Source: Oscillospiraceae bacterium (GTDB lineage: Bacteria > Bacillota > Clostridia > Oscillospirales > Oscillospiraceae). From it: a stretch of DNA of 44,386 nt. The position numbers and the translations under genes are program-made. Shown here piece by piece: positions 7,505-15,742 of this stretch (within the stretch, counting starts at the first letter, position 1; each line of letters starts with the position of its first letter). The notes under the pieces were generated by a model. It did no database searches and was not told the origin of the DNA. It saw only the letters and a list, made by a program, of their open reading frames with translations. The stretch spans positions 1 to 44,386 of the forward strand of contig JAISLF010000065.1 of NCBI GenBank assembly GCA_031260605.1, in the 5' to 3' direction.

Positions 7505-7843
7505 TCATTGTGTCGGCATATTATGGAAATTCTTTACCGATTTGAATTTTAATTTGTCATTCGGATTTTTTAGTAAGTCGTTCATGAAATAAAGATAAAG
7601 CGAATAATGCGCAGTCCTACCGCACAAAAAGGGAATGTCTAACTCGAATAAACTCACGGATTCACCGGTAACGGGGCTTGTGAAAATAAAATCTTGTTTT
7701 TCTCCTGCAATCCACGCTTCAATACAGGGGTGTAAATCCGAGCGAGCGTTTGATAATGGCTTTGCAAAATAATCAATGGCGCTCTCAGGAACGCCCTCTT
7801 TTCTTAGTGCTTCTGAAATTTTTGCTTTGCTTAACTTTTTCAC
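7505..7843 (-). CDS. Hypothetical protein, unknown family
   Basis: About 112 residues, soluble and mildly basic, with no signal or membrane segment. I do not recognise it. The start is taken as GTG 7843 (KKLSKAKISEAL follows) because GGAG lies 8 bases upstream. A GTG three codons earlier overlaps the Shine-Dalgarno site and is less likely. The N-terminal 30 residues look like a small helical domain. The C-terminus contains an aromatic stretch, HYSLYLYFMNDLL. It follows the membrane-protein gene by 20 bases, so the two are probably co-expressed cargo or transfer accessory genes of the island. Confidence 0.55.
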   Translation of the reverse strand: MKKLSKAKISEALRKEGVPESAIDYFAKPLSNARSDLHPCIEAWIAGEKQDFIFTSPVTGESVSLFELDIPFLCGRTAHYSLYLYFMNDLLKNPNDKLKFKSVKNFHNMPTQ

Positions 7844-7863
7844 TTGAATCACTCCAATTTTTA

Positions 7864-8460
7864 TTAATCAAATGCAGTCGCTTTAAGCCAACCGAACCCA
7901 ACTCCAATAATTAATATTAAAAATATTATTGTTGCAAATGCTCGTAGAAGAAGCACTATAACTACATATGCAGCAATTGAAGCAATGGTTGATAATGCAA
8001 TTTTTTTCGCAATAGTTTCATTATCTGTCACATTTATAGGTGATTTAGATAGAATAAATCCATTGCTGACTACAGCCAAAAAATAGCATATTGCAGGAGC
8101 CCAGTTAAATGCTTTTATAGTTTTGGCTACAGTATATAAATTATAGTCAGTGCCGTTATAGTTTAATATTTCGGGTTCAAATGGCGGGAAAAAACTGCGA
8201 TAGTATATTCCCAATGAAAATGAATACCTGTCATTTTCCTTTAACAAATATTGAATTAGTGGACTATAAAAATATATATACATAGCCAGTAACGCTATTA
8301 GTGCGACACCGTATGATATGGCAACAATTATAAGTGACACCTTAACACCTCTATTGCCATAGGCGTTGTAGCTTATTGCCACAAACACAATTGAAGCGAT
8401 AATTGCAATCACTCCGACAATCGGATGACGGGTTACTATCCAACCTGAAAAAAATATCAT
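7864..8460 (-). CDS. Hypothetical multi-pass membrane protein
   Basis: 198 residues with hydrophobic segments at about 12-30, 40-68, 116-136 and 148-192 (the last probably two helices). A roughly 45-residue loop rich in Tyr/Phe/Pro lies between segments two and three. I see no family motif. ATG 8460 has AAGGTAG six bases upstream. It is first in a minus-strand run with the next gene 20 bases downstream. As island cargo it could be an entry-exclusion, immunity or transport protein; nothing in the sequence decides between these. Confidence 0.55.
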   Translation of the reverse strand: MIFFSGWIVTRHPIVGVIAIIASIVFVAISYNAYGNRGVKVSLIIVAISYGVALIALLAMYIYFYSPLIQYLLKENDRYSFSLGIYYRSFFPPFEPEILNYNGTDYNLYTVAKTIKAFNWAPAICYFLAVVSNGFILSKSPINVTDNETIAKKIALSTIASIAAYVVIVLLLRAFATIIFLILIIGVGFGWLKATAFD

Positions 8461-8491
8461 AGTGCTACCTTGATTTTTAAAATATTATTTA

Positions 8492-8525
8492 ACAAATCCA
8501 AAAAAGTAAACTTTTTTGGATTTGT
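8492..8525. other. 15-bp perfect hairpin, twin of the 8646 hairpin
   Basis: ACAAATCCAAAAAAG, loop TAAA, and the exact complement. It shares the TCCAAAAAAGT core with the hairpin at 8646-8690. It lies just upstream of the membrane-protein gene, so it may be a regulatory dyad for that gene or part of a replication or transfer site. Confidence 0.55.
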
Positions 8526-8607
8526 AGGTGAACGAGATTTTAGAACTTGCAAAATGTGATTTTGCAATAAAATTTGAAAGATTTTAGAAAAATGTTGGTT
8601 CAACTAT

Positions 8608-8636
8608 TGACTTTATGGAAAATCAGTGGTATATTT
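8608..8636 (+). promoter_or_regulatory. Plus-strand promoter inside the island, directly before a terminator
   Basis: TTGACT (8608-8613), 17-bp spacer, TATATT (8631-8636). The predicted first base coincides with an ATG at 8643, opening a 29-codon leaderless frame ([18 protein letters not shown]...). The terminator hairpin starts only a few bases later. Confidence 0.65.
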
Positions 8637-8645
8637 GTGCTATGA

Positions 8646-10510
<1,865 letters not shown>

Positions 10511-10579
10511 AACAAAACCCGCCTCTTGCTTCATCATATGCAGAGGGCGGGGCGAGGGATTATTGTGGTGTGAAAAAGC

Positions 10580-10622
10580 AAAAAAGGGCTATGTTTTCGC
10601 CTTGAAAATATAGCCCTTTTTT
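10580..10622. terminator. Long A/T-ended hairpin upstream of the relaxase gene
   Basis: AAAAAAGGGCTATGTTTTC (10580-10598), loop GCCTT, and a complement with one G-T wobble ending TTTTTT. The shape is a bidirectional terminator, although no gene ends here. It may insulate oriT from transcription or be part of the origin structure. Confidence 0.7.
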
Positions 10623-10664
10623 GTGTGGAGCAAAGCGAACACACTCCGCCAAAGGCGGTCGCAC

Positions 10665-10695
10665 ACATTGCGTAGCAATGTATAAGTGCGCACTT
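10665..10695 (+). other. oriT: Putative origin of transfer (IncQ/MOBQ-like oriT)
   Basis: A hairpin ACATTGC-GTA-GCAATGT (10665-10681) is followed immediately by TAAGTGCGCACTT (10683-10695). MOBQ origins such as those of RSF1010-like and Gram-positive MOBQ plasmids have an inverted repeat followed by a nick region resembling TAAGTGCGCCCT; this differs by one base. The site lies between the divergent relaxase gene and a small MobC-like gene, the RSF1010 arrangement. Nicking itself is inferred. Confidence 0.75.
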
Positions 10696-10799
10696 CGTGA
10701 TTTTTGCCTGCCGAAAGTTTTGTGTTTTTACGGTGGCGGTTCGCCTCCGTCACAACCGCACAACCTCCCGCATAAGATATACCAAAAGGGAGAATCGCA

Positions 10800-11057
10800 A
10801 TGACGGAATCAGAAAAGCAAAAACTTGAAAAAACATCAACGAAGATAGAGCAGCTAAAGGCACAACGTGACACTATTCTATCACGAGAAAAAGAGCGACA
10901 GAGAAAAGAACGCACACGCCGACTTATCCAAAACGGAGCGTTAGCGGAGAAGTATTTGAATTGCGAAAACGCTACGCCTGACGAGATGAAAGGGATTTTA
11001 GAAAAGGTTGTTGCGGTGGAAGCGGTGCGTGAGATAATAAAAAGTGAAAATCAATAA
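10800..11057 (+). CDS. Small relaxosome-type protein (TraD/MobC-like, DUF3847-like)
   Basis: An 85-residue, highly charged helical protein. Residues 1-45 are a Lys/Glu/Arg-rich coiled coil. Residues 38-55 carry RKERTRRLIQNGALAEKYL, close to the R-x-RRLI-x-x-GA-x-x-E motif of small TraD/MobC-type accessory proteins encoded beside MOBQ relaxases. It probably binds next to oriT and helps the relaxase open the strands. AAAGGGAG lies 8 bases before ATG 10800. Transcribed away from the relaxase gene across the oriT region. Confidence 0.7.
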   Translation: MTESEKQKLEKTSTKIEQLKAQRDTILSREKERQRKERTRRLIQNGALAEKYLNCENATPDEMKGILEKVVAVEAVREIIKSENQ

Positions 11058-11063
11058 AAACAT

Positions 11064-11092
11064 TTGACAAGCTCAGTACAATGTGATATTAT
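11064..11092 (+). promoter_or_regulatory. Orphan promoter pointing at attR
   Basis: TTGACA (11064-11069), 17-bp spacer, TATTAT (11087-11092). No convincing gene follows before attR at 11244. The only small frame is 16 codons from TTG 11202, preceded by GAGG and ending at the TAA in the att core. Confidence 0.7.
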
Positions 11093-11157
11093 TCAATTAT
11101 TGGTAGTGCAATAGCAGAAGTCAGATGTTGCAATTTTAGGATACGGCAAAAGACAAC

Positions 11158-11191
11158 CGCAATTCTCGTTGATTTTACAACAAAAATTGCG
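11158..11191 (+). ncRNA. Hairpin downstream of the orphan promoter, possible small RNA
   Basis: CGCAATT-ctc-GTTG-loop-CAAC-aaa-AATTGCG forms two stems around a symmetric internal loop, about 60 nt after the promoter at 11064. It may be a structured small RNA of the island or an attenuator. There is no family match I recognise. Confidence 0.35.
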
Positions 11192-11243
11192 AGGTAACAC
11201 TTGAAAAGAATTTGTCCGTTTTATTTTATCGTCAGAAAAATCA

Positions 11244-11290
11244 ATTCGTAATCAGCAGGTCGAGTGTTCGAGTCACTTCACCAGCTCCAA
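11244..11290 (+). repeat. attR, 47-bp direct repeat (displaced tRNA-Thr 3' half)
   Basis: An exact copy of 3662-3708 without the tRNA 5' half. It is followed three bases later by the strong terminator that must originally have ended tRNA-Thr. Confidence 0.93.
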
Positions 11291-11293
11291 GGA

Positions 11294-11326
11294 AAAAGCC
11301 CGGATTCTAAAGGAATCCGGGCTTTT
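11294..11326. terminator. Original tRNA-Thr terminator
   Basis: AAAAGCCCGGATTC, loop TAAAG, then the complement ending in TTTT. It lies just beyond attR and just downstream of the minus-strand phosphatase-like gene, so it may serve both strands. Confidence 0.9.
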
Positions 11327-11332
11327 CTTGTT

Positions 11333-11662
11333 TTATGGGCAGCCGCCGATATGCCCGGCGACTTTATCCCTGAGAATTTCTATCAGCTGCTCATCCATAT
11401 ATTCATAGTCGTCCGAAATATACAGGCAAACAACGTCCTTGCCCTGCAGCTCGGATCTGTAGCGCTCGCTTATTCGCCGCGTATGCTTTTTCTCCATCGT
11501 AAAAATTACATCCGCCCAACAGAGCATACCGGCCGTTACCTTAATCCGCGCGTTGTTTTCCGTTCCCGCAGAGCGCGCTTCTATCCCCGGCAAGCTGCCA
11601 AACACTCTTTCGGCAGTCAGGCTGCGCCGTTTATTTTGGCTGCACAAAAACAGTAGCTTAAT
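11333..11662 (-). CDS. Low-molecular-weight protein tyrosine phosphatase-like protein
   Basis: About 109 residues with the LMW-PTP P-loop CSQNKRRS (C-x5-R-S; Cys7 and Arg13 if numbered from the ATT). A later DDYEYMDEQLIEIL segment supplies the usual acidic residues of this compact family. The likely start is an ATT codon at 11662, with AAGGTG seven bases upstream. It restores the first beta-strand (I-K-L-L-F-L) that the fold needs. No ATG or GTG is available, because an in-frame TGA lies three codons before the ATT. The next candidates are CTG and TTG, and the TTG would delete that strand. Substrate unknown. Confidence 0.75.
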   Translation of the reverse strand: MKLLFLCSQNKRRSLTAERVFGSLPGIEARSAGTENNARIKVTAGMLCWADVIFTMEKKHTRRISERYRSELQGKDVVCLYISDDYEYMDEQLIEILRDKVAGHIGGCP

Positions 11663-11695
11663 TGTGTGTCACCTTAAAAATGTTGCGTTCGGCCC

Positions 11696-12286
11696 TCACA
11701 GGTCAATCTCCTGCCCCGGCTCAAGTATCAGCTTGTTCGGCGCCGCCCATTTCTTTGCCTTTCCCCGCGCAAAAAGCTCAATCGGCGCAAGGTGTACCGG
11801 AATGTTGTGCTTCGCGCCTATAACGGCCGCAATTTCGGCGCTTTGTTCAAATGGAATAGTGAACATATTATCCGTGTTGAAAATTGCGTAGTCAAGCTGC
11901 CTGTCTGCAAATGTTTTCATCTGTTCGGTAACGCCTGTATCGCCGGAGCAGTAGACGGCAACCCCGTCAATTGTCAGAATAAACCCAACGCACTCCGCCT
12001 TGTTGTGGTGACTGTTGTACGCCTCTGTCGCCTCGATTTTAACGCCGTCAATGTCAAAGGTTTTGTATTCGCCGCCCGCCAACGCCTCGGCATTTGTGAT
12101 GACTGTGCAGGTGTCTTTTTGTGTAATCAGGCTTATTTTATTGTGGTCGTGGTGCTGATGTGTAATCAGCACCATATCGGCAGGCTTATCGTAGCCCTTT
12201 CCCGAAAACGGGTCAACGTAGACAACGCGTCCGTCGTCCGTTGTAAAGCGATAGCTCCCGTGTCCCTGAAACAGCAGTTTAGGCAT
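11696..12286 (-). CDS. Metallo-beta-lactamase-fold hydrolase (UlaG/YtkL-like)
   Basis: A 196-residue compact MBL-fold protein. The metal motif is ITHQHHDHNK (H-x-H-x-D-H), followed by SHHNK, SGDTGVTEQM with the metal-bridging Asp, and a C-terminal HLAPIE supplying the last His. The family resembles L-ascorbate-lactonase-like hydrolases, but small members are functionally diverse and the substrate cannot be inferred. ATG 12286 has GGAGG six bases upstream. It overlaps the end of the nitroreductase gene by 8 bases (GCGTATGCCTAA), so they are translationally coupled. Confidence 0.85.
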   Translation of the reverse strand: MPKLLFQGHGSYRFTTDDGRVVYVDPFSGKGYDKPADMVLITHQHHDHNKISLITQKDTCTVITNAEALAGGEYKTFDIDGVKIEATEAYNSHHNKAECVGFILTIDGVAVYCSGDTGVTEQMKTFADRQLDYAIFNTDNMFTIPFEQSAEIAAVIGAKHNIPVHLAPIELFARGKAKKWAAPNKLILEPGQEIDL

Positions 12287-12968
12287 ACGCAACCTCCACC
12301 GCAAAGGACTTACCGCTGCCCTTGGGTGTGATTCCGGTAACTGTTTTGTCCTCGTGCTCCAGTACAAGCTCAACGTGCTTGAGAATAATGCCTATGTCAA
12401 TCTTCTGGAACTGAAGCGTAACAAGCTTGCCAAGTCCGCGCCCGACATACCGCACAGTCACCTTGCCCGGCGCAAACTCCAGCTTCCACGGCTGAAAGTT
12501 GACGGCAGACGGTGCAAGCCGCGCAGCACGCGCAACATCGTTGTCCTCATTGCTGATTTGCAGAACGGCGCGCCGCTTAAAGTCGCCGGCAGACGAGCGC
12601 GGGGGCGTATCTGTTTTACCGAATGCCAGCAAAATGCGGTAGTCGTCCTGCGGCGTGACCGGCTTTGCCATTCCCATCCAAAGACTGCCGTAGCCCTTGC
12701 TTTGCAGATATAAATCCAGTGTTTGCAGCGTGTATCCGATGTTTGCCCTTGCGGCGTCCGTATCGTCCGAAAAAGCTAAAATTGCGTGAGGCGACGAGGC
12801 GTTTTTGAGCTTGTCGGCATTCACAATTTCGAACCTCCCCGACTGCCCGGGCAGGCGCTTTGCGCCGTCCAGCACCTGCTGAATTTCCGCAAGCTCCGCG
12901 TCCTCCAGCGGCGTTTTGTCATATTGCCGCACAGCGCGGCGGGTAAAAATCGTTTCATATAATGTCAT
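12279..12968 (-). CDS. Nitroreductase-family protein
   Basis: A 229-residue flavin-binding protein of the nitroreductase fold. The N-terminus TLYETIFTRRAVRQYDKTPL is the typical FMN-binding Arg-rich start. Later segments are LDLYLQSKGYGSLWMGMAKP and LAPSAVNFQPWKLEF, which are shared with the TM1586-like putative nitroreductase group. ATG 12968 has GGAG ten bases upstream; the frame remains open upstream, but without family-like sequence. It would reduce nitro or quinone-like compounds with NAD(P)H, the substrate being unknown. First gene of a two-gene operon with the MBL-fold hydrolase. Confidence 0.85.
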   Translation of the reverse strand: MTLYETIFTRRAVRQYDKTPLEDAELAEIQQVLDGAKRLPGQSGRFEIVNADKLKNASSPHAILAFSDDTDAARANIGYTLQTLDLYLQSKGYGSLWMGMAKPVTPQDDYRILLAFGKTDTPPRSSAGDFKRRAVLQISNEDNDVARAARLAPSAVNFQPWKLEFAPGKVTVRYVGRGLGKLVTLQFQKIDIGIILKHVELVLEHEDKTVTGITPKGSGKSFAVEVAYA

Positions 12969-13131
12969 TGCTTTGTTGCTCCAATTATTTTTTCGGCACA
13001 GCGGATAATACGCCGCCGAGACAAAACTGATATAATCAACAATCCCACAATAGCACATCGCGCACGGAAAGTCAATCTTTGCGCAGAAAAGCACGGCGCT
13101 CAAGGGCGGTGCCGTGTTTTGGTAAAAACAA

Positions 13132-13155
13132 AAAATCGCCCGTATGAGCGATTTT
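13132..13155 (-). terminator. Terminator after the rpsT-tRNA transcript
   Basis: On the minus strand AAAATCGC pairs with GCGATTTT, followed by a T-rich run. It lies about 180 bases beyond tRNA-Arg. The rest of 12969-13240 shows only a second plain hairpin (CACGGC/GCCGTG near 13092-13117). Confidence 0.6.
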
Positions 13156-13242
13156 CCTTGTGTCAGCGTTTGGCTGCGGGTATTTGATGGGGTGCTGCGA
13201 AAAAGGTGCCATTGGGCACGCCGTTCGCGAACGGATTCTAAT

Positions 13243-13315
13243 AAAAAATGAATAGTACAAACAGCGGCTAAACCGTTTCTTGAATTATTCACTATCCATC
13301 ATTCATTATTCATTT
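13243..13315. repeat. AT-rich ATTCATT-type repeat, first copy
   Basis: AATGAATAGT at the left and ACTATCCATCATTCATTATTCATTT at the right form an imperfect inverted pair. They are related to the element at 13486-13598. The unit is flanked by AACAGCGGC/GCCGCTGTT arms (13260-13268, 13330-13338) and lies next to the 3' end of tRNA-Arg. Confidence 0.5.
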
Positions 13316-13338
13316 AGGCAACGTCAGTTGCCGCTGTT

Positions 13339-13415
13339 TGGTACGCCCGACAGGAGTTGAACCTGCGACCTCAGGAGTCGGAGTCCTGCGCTCTATCCAG
13401 CTGAGCTACGGGCGC
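13339..13415 (-). tRNA. tRNA-Arg(CCG)
   Basis: Minus strand, 77 nt. Acceptor GCGCCCG/CGGGCGT (one G-U pair), D arm GCTC/GAGC, anticodon stem CAGGA/TCCTG around CTCCGAC (anticodon CCG), discriminator A and encoded CCA. Probably co-transcribed with rpsT and the CAT tRNA. Confidence 0.93.
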
Positions 13416-13485
13416 GTAATAAAATTTTCGCCGTCAAGCAGACGGCATTTTCTCAATCTGTCTTTGGCGCACATTCGCAAAAACG

Positions 13486-13598
13486 AAAAATGAATGATGA
13501 AGACGCCTCCGGCTAATGAACAGCGATAACTCGTTCCGCCCCCGATCGCGCGGTATGGTTATTCATTATTCAAATTCATCATTCATTCTTGAGTTAGG
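13486..13598. mobile_element. MITE-like miniature repeat between two tRNA genes
   Basis: AATGAATGATGAA (13489-13501) and its exact complement (13575-13587) form 13-bp inverted arms. The unit is flanked by a 10-bp direct repeat CGCAAAAACG at 13476-13485 and 13599-13608, which looks like a target-site duplication. There is no coding capacity. The right arm is 11 bases from the repeat, so the end is not perfectly defined. Confidence 0.55.
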
Positions 13599-13615
13599 CG
13601 CAAAAACGCCGGTTT

Positions 13616-13692
13616 TGGTGGGTCCTCAGGGACTTGAACCCGGGACCATCCGGTTATGAGCCGGACGCTCTAACCAACTGAGCTAAGGACCC
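13616..13692 (-). tRNA. tRNA with CAT anticodon (Ile2 or elongator Met)
   Basis: Minus strand, 77 nt. Acceptor GGGTCCT/AGGACCC, anticodon stem CCGGC/ACCGG region around CTCATAA (anticodon CAT), encoded CCA. The GGCTCATAACC arm and TGGTC variable region resemble tRNA-Ile2 (lysidine-modified), but Met cannot be excluded. It lacks initiator features. Confidence 0.9.
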
Positions 13693-13768
13693 ATTGTCGG
13701 CCGCGTGACCGGCGCAAAAGCTTGCGCCGCGGCAGCCAAACGGCAAAATGCTGAAGCAAAAGCCTTTC

Positions 13769-14032
13769 TTAGCTTACCTTTGCGAGTCTCTTTGCAAGCT
13801 GGCTTTTCTTGTTTGCGGCATTGTTTTTGTGTATCAGGTTGTGCGCGGCAGCCTTGTCAAGCGCCTTTACGGCTGTCTTGAATGCGTCCTCGCGGCTTTC
13901 CGGCGTTCCGGACTCAAGCTCTGTATTGTACTTCTTCAAAACCGTGCGCAGCGCACTGCGGTCGCGGCGGTTCGCGGCATTCTGGATTTTTGTAAGCTCT
14001 ACGCGTTTTTTTGCGGATTTAATGTTAGGCAT
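13769..14032 (-). CDS. rpsT: Ribosomal protein S20
   Basis: An 87-residue, strongly basic helical protein of the small ribosomal subunit that binds 16S rRNA. It opens with the family signature MPNIKSAKKRVELTKIQN and has the DKAAAHNLIHKNNAANKKSQLAKRL C-terminal region. The length is normal. AAGGTGAG lies directly upstream of ATG 14032, and a promoter lies at 14112-14140. The roughly 70-nt leader contains no structure I can call. tRNA genes follow downstream on the same strand. Confidence 0.96.
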   Translation of the reverse strand: MPNIKSAKKRVELTKIQNAANRRDRSALRTVLKKYNTELESGTPESREDAFKTAVKALDKAAAHNLIHKNNAANKKSQLAKRLAKVS

Positions 14033-14111
14033 TTCTCACCTTAGTGTTATTTTGGATTTATTTCAGCGCGCGCGCAACAAATGCGGCGTGTTTAGCCGAT
14101 AAATTTGTTTT

Positions 14112-14140
14112 ATTTTAGCATATTGTTATTCAAAATGCAA
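14112..14140 (-). promoter_or_regulatory. rpsT promoter
   Basis: Minus strand: TTGCAT (14140-14135), 17-bp spacer, TAAAAT (14117-14112). Confidence 0.8.
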
Positions 14141-14427
14141 GTGTTTTTTTGCGGTTTGGCGTGGTAATTATTTACTTTTCCCTGCAGTGGGCTGCTTTTT
14201 TTGGCTTGCCGTTGGTTTTTTGCTTTGTTGCCGGAGGCTTATGGGTTTTGGCGGACGGTTTTTTTGCTTTAAGGGCTGGTGGTTGGTTCTGGTTATTTGT
14301 TTGACGTAGGCACTGGTTTATTGGCGGACGGTTTCTTTGTGGTTTTTAGGACTTCTGTTTGGTTCTGCTTAATGCTTGTTCACCAGGGGCGCTGGTGGTC
14401 GCGCAGGGGTGCCGCTGCGCGCGGCGG

Positions 14428-14497
14428 CGGTTACTTTTTTCCGCTTCGCCGGAAAAAAGTAACCAAAAAAGGGGCGACTTCTTTAGAAGAAGCAATC
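14428..14497 (-). repeat. Left inverted arm of repeat B
   Basis: The reverse complement of the right arm with only one-base length changes in A/T runs. It contains the GTTACTTTTTTCCG/CGGAAAAAAGTAAC stem around GCGAAG and the CTTCTT/AAGAAG hairpin. Confidence 0.88.
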
Positions 14498-14805
14498 TTG
14501 TTTTATGCCGGGCGGGATTGTGCTGCAATGTAGTCCCTGCCCACCCCGCGACAGGTGCGGTAGTTGCGGCGAACGCTTGCGCTGCGCCGCACGCAGGGGC
14601 GAAGCTTGTTCGGGGCTAAAGACTTAGGTAAGGCTGCCACTTGCCGCGAGGTGCGGTGTGGGTGGTTACCGGAAGGATGTTGCTGCTACGATTGCTGCCG
14701 CACATTGTGCGGCAATGTGGTGCGTTTCCCGACGCGGTGGGTGTTGTGGTTGCGGTAAGTGCGAACTTACGGTGCGGGATTGTCCCCGATACCACAGCAA
14801 TGTGT

Positions 14806-14831
14806 GTAGGGGACGACGTCCCCGACGTCCC
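14806..14831 (+). repeat. GTAG-headed REP-like palindrome
   Basis: GTAGGGGACGACGTCC followed by CCGACGTCCC. The same unit, reversed, is at 42242-42267 in copy C. Confidence 0.65.
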
Positions 14832-15282
14832 TTGTTTGGTTTGCCGCAGATGTTTGCGTAAAACCACTGCACACTGCTTTGCGGTTGCGTCGGGTGCCCT
14901 CGTCTTCCTCCGCGCTTTGCGCGTCGTGACACGCGGGGTTGTGGCTACCGTAACAGCGCAGGACGCACACTCGCCTTGCGCAAAAACGCGCTGGAGGACA
15001 CCGCGGAGCGCGGTGTCCAGTCCGCTGCACCTTGCGGCACACGGGACACGCACCGAATTGCCGCACAACAAAGCGCAGGCGCGGTGCGGCAAACCACAGT
15101 CAAGTCTGGTTGGCACCCGCAGGTAGTTCGCGGCAAGTTGTAGCCTTACCTAAGTCATTCAACCGCGCGACAGGCGTAGACTCTGCGTGCGGCACAGCCG
15201 AAGTGTTCGCGCACTCCACCGCAATACGTAGCGGGGAAAGGCACACTCTGCATTGTCACCACGGCAGTTCCCGTATAAAAAA

Positions 15283-15352
15283 GATTGCTTCTTCTAAAGA
15301 AGTCGCCCCTTTTTGGTTACTTTTTCCGGCGAAGTGGAAAAAGTAACCGCCC
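15283..15352 (+). repeat. Right inverted arm of repeat B
   Basis: Matches copy A 27-96 and copy C 42578-42647 in the same orientation. It holds two consecutive hairpins followed by a T tract and resembles a strongly structured transcript end. Confidence 0.88.
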
Positions 15353-15479
15353 GCCGCGCAGGCGCAAAGCAGCGCGGCGGGGCGAAGCTTCGCCACAATT
15401 ACAAACATAGCACCCTGCGCCGCAGGTCTGCGGTTACACCCAAGTAAAAGCAGAACCTAAACGGCGAATCCAAAAACCC

Positions 15480-15628
15480 CGGTTGACCGGGACGGTTGCC
15501 CCTACAGTGTGCGCCGTGGAGAATCTGCGCCGGCAGACGGCGGGCGGCAGATTGCCGCCCCTACACCCGACAAAAAGCCGGCGTCCACCGCGGCAAGCAC
15601 CGTCGGGGACCGCCGTCCCCGACGGTAG
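15480..15628 (-). repeat. GTAG-headed REP-like palindromes in repeat B
   Basis: Units at 15480-15505 and 15541-15564 end in CCCCTAC, and a degenerate third lies near 15602-15628. They correspond one for one with the three units at 210-352 in copy A. Confidence 0.65.
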
Positions 15629-15686
15629 CGAAGCCCTGAAAGGGGGCAAAATCCCGTCAACCGCTCCCCCCTCTCCAACAAAAGCA

Positions 15687-15721
15687 AAAAAGCGGGCGGG
15701 GATACACCCCGCCCGCTTTTT
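15687..15721 (-). terminator. rpoBC terminator
   Basis: AAAAAGCGGGCGGGG, loop ATACA, and a perfect 15-bp complement, about 20 bases past the rpoC stop, with a T run on the minus strand. Confidence 0.92.
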
Positions 15722-15742
15722 GCTTAAACACAAGCGCTTCTG

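Larger units (their letters stand above)
14250..15665 (+). repeat. Large non-coding repeat, copy B (full length)
   Basis: About 1.4 kb between rpoC and rpsT with no credible gene. From outside in: a left flank that matches 42650-42815 in reverse; an inverted hairpin arm (14428-14497); an inner arm (ACTTAGGTAAGGCT near 14620, mirrored by AGCCTTACCTAAGT near 15150); a GC-rich middle (14640-14970) that matches 42110-42450 in reverse; the right arm (15283-15352); and a right flank that matches copy A. Open frames in the middle are not preserved in copy C. Confidence 0.8.

Noticed and set aside
11202-11252. A 16-codon frame before attR as an excisionase or toxin.
   Set aside because: Too short for an excisionase and has no recognisable motif; kept only as a detail of the orphan promoter.
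13243-13598. A CRISPR array, because of repeated ATTCATT-like units.
   Set aside because: Units are inverted and irregular, with no equal spacers and no cas genes.
14616-15126. Long open frames of about 160 residues on both strands in repeat B (and up to 193 residues in copy C) that look alike between copies.
   Set aside because: Overlapping frames on both strands, Arg/Pro/Ala-rich, no ribosome site. Copy C breaks the frame where the nucleotide match continues, so the similarity is at DNA level, not protein level.
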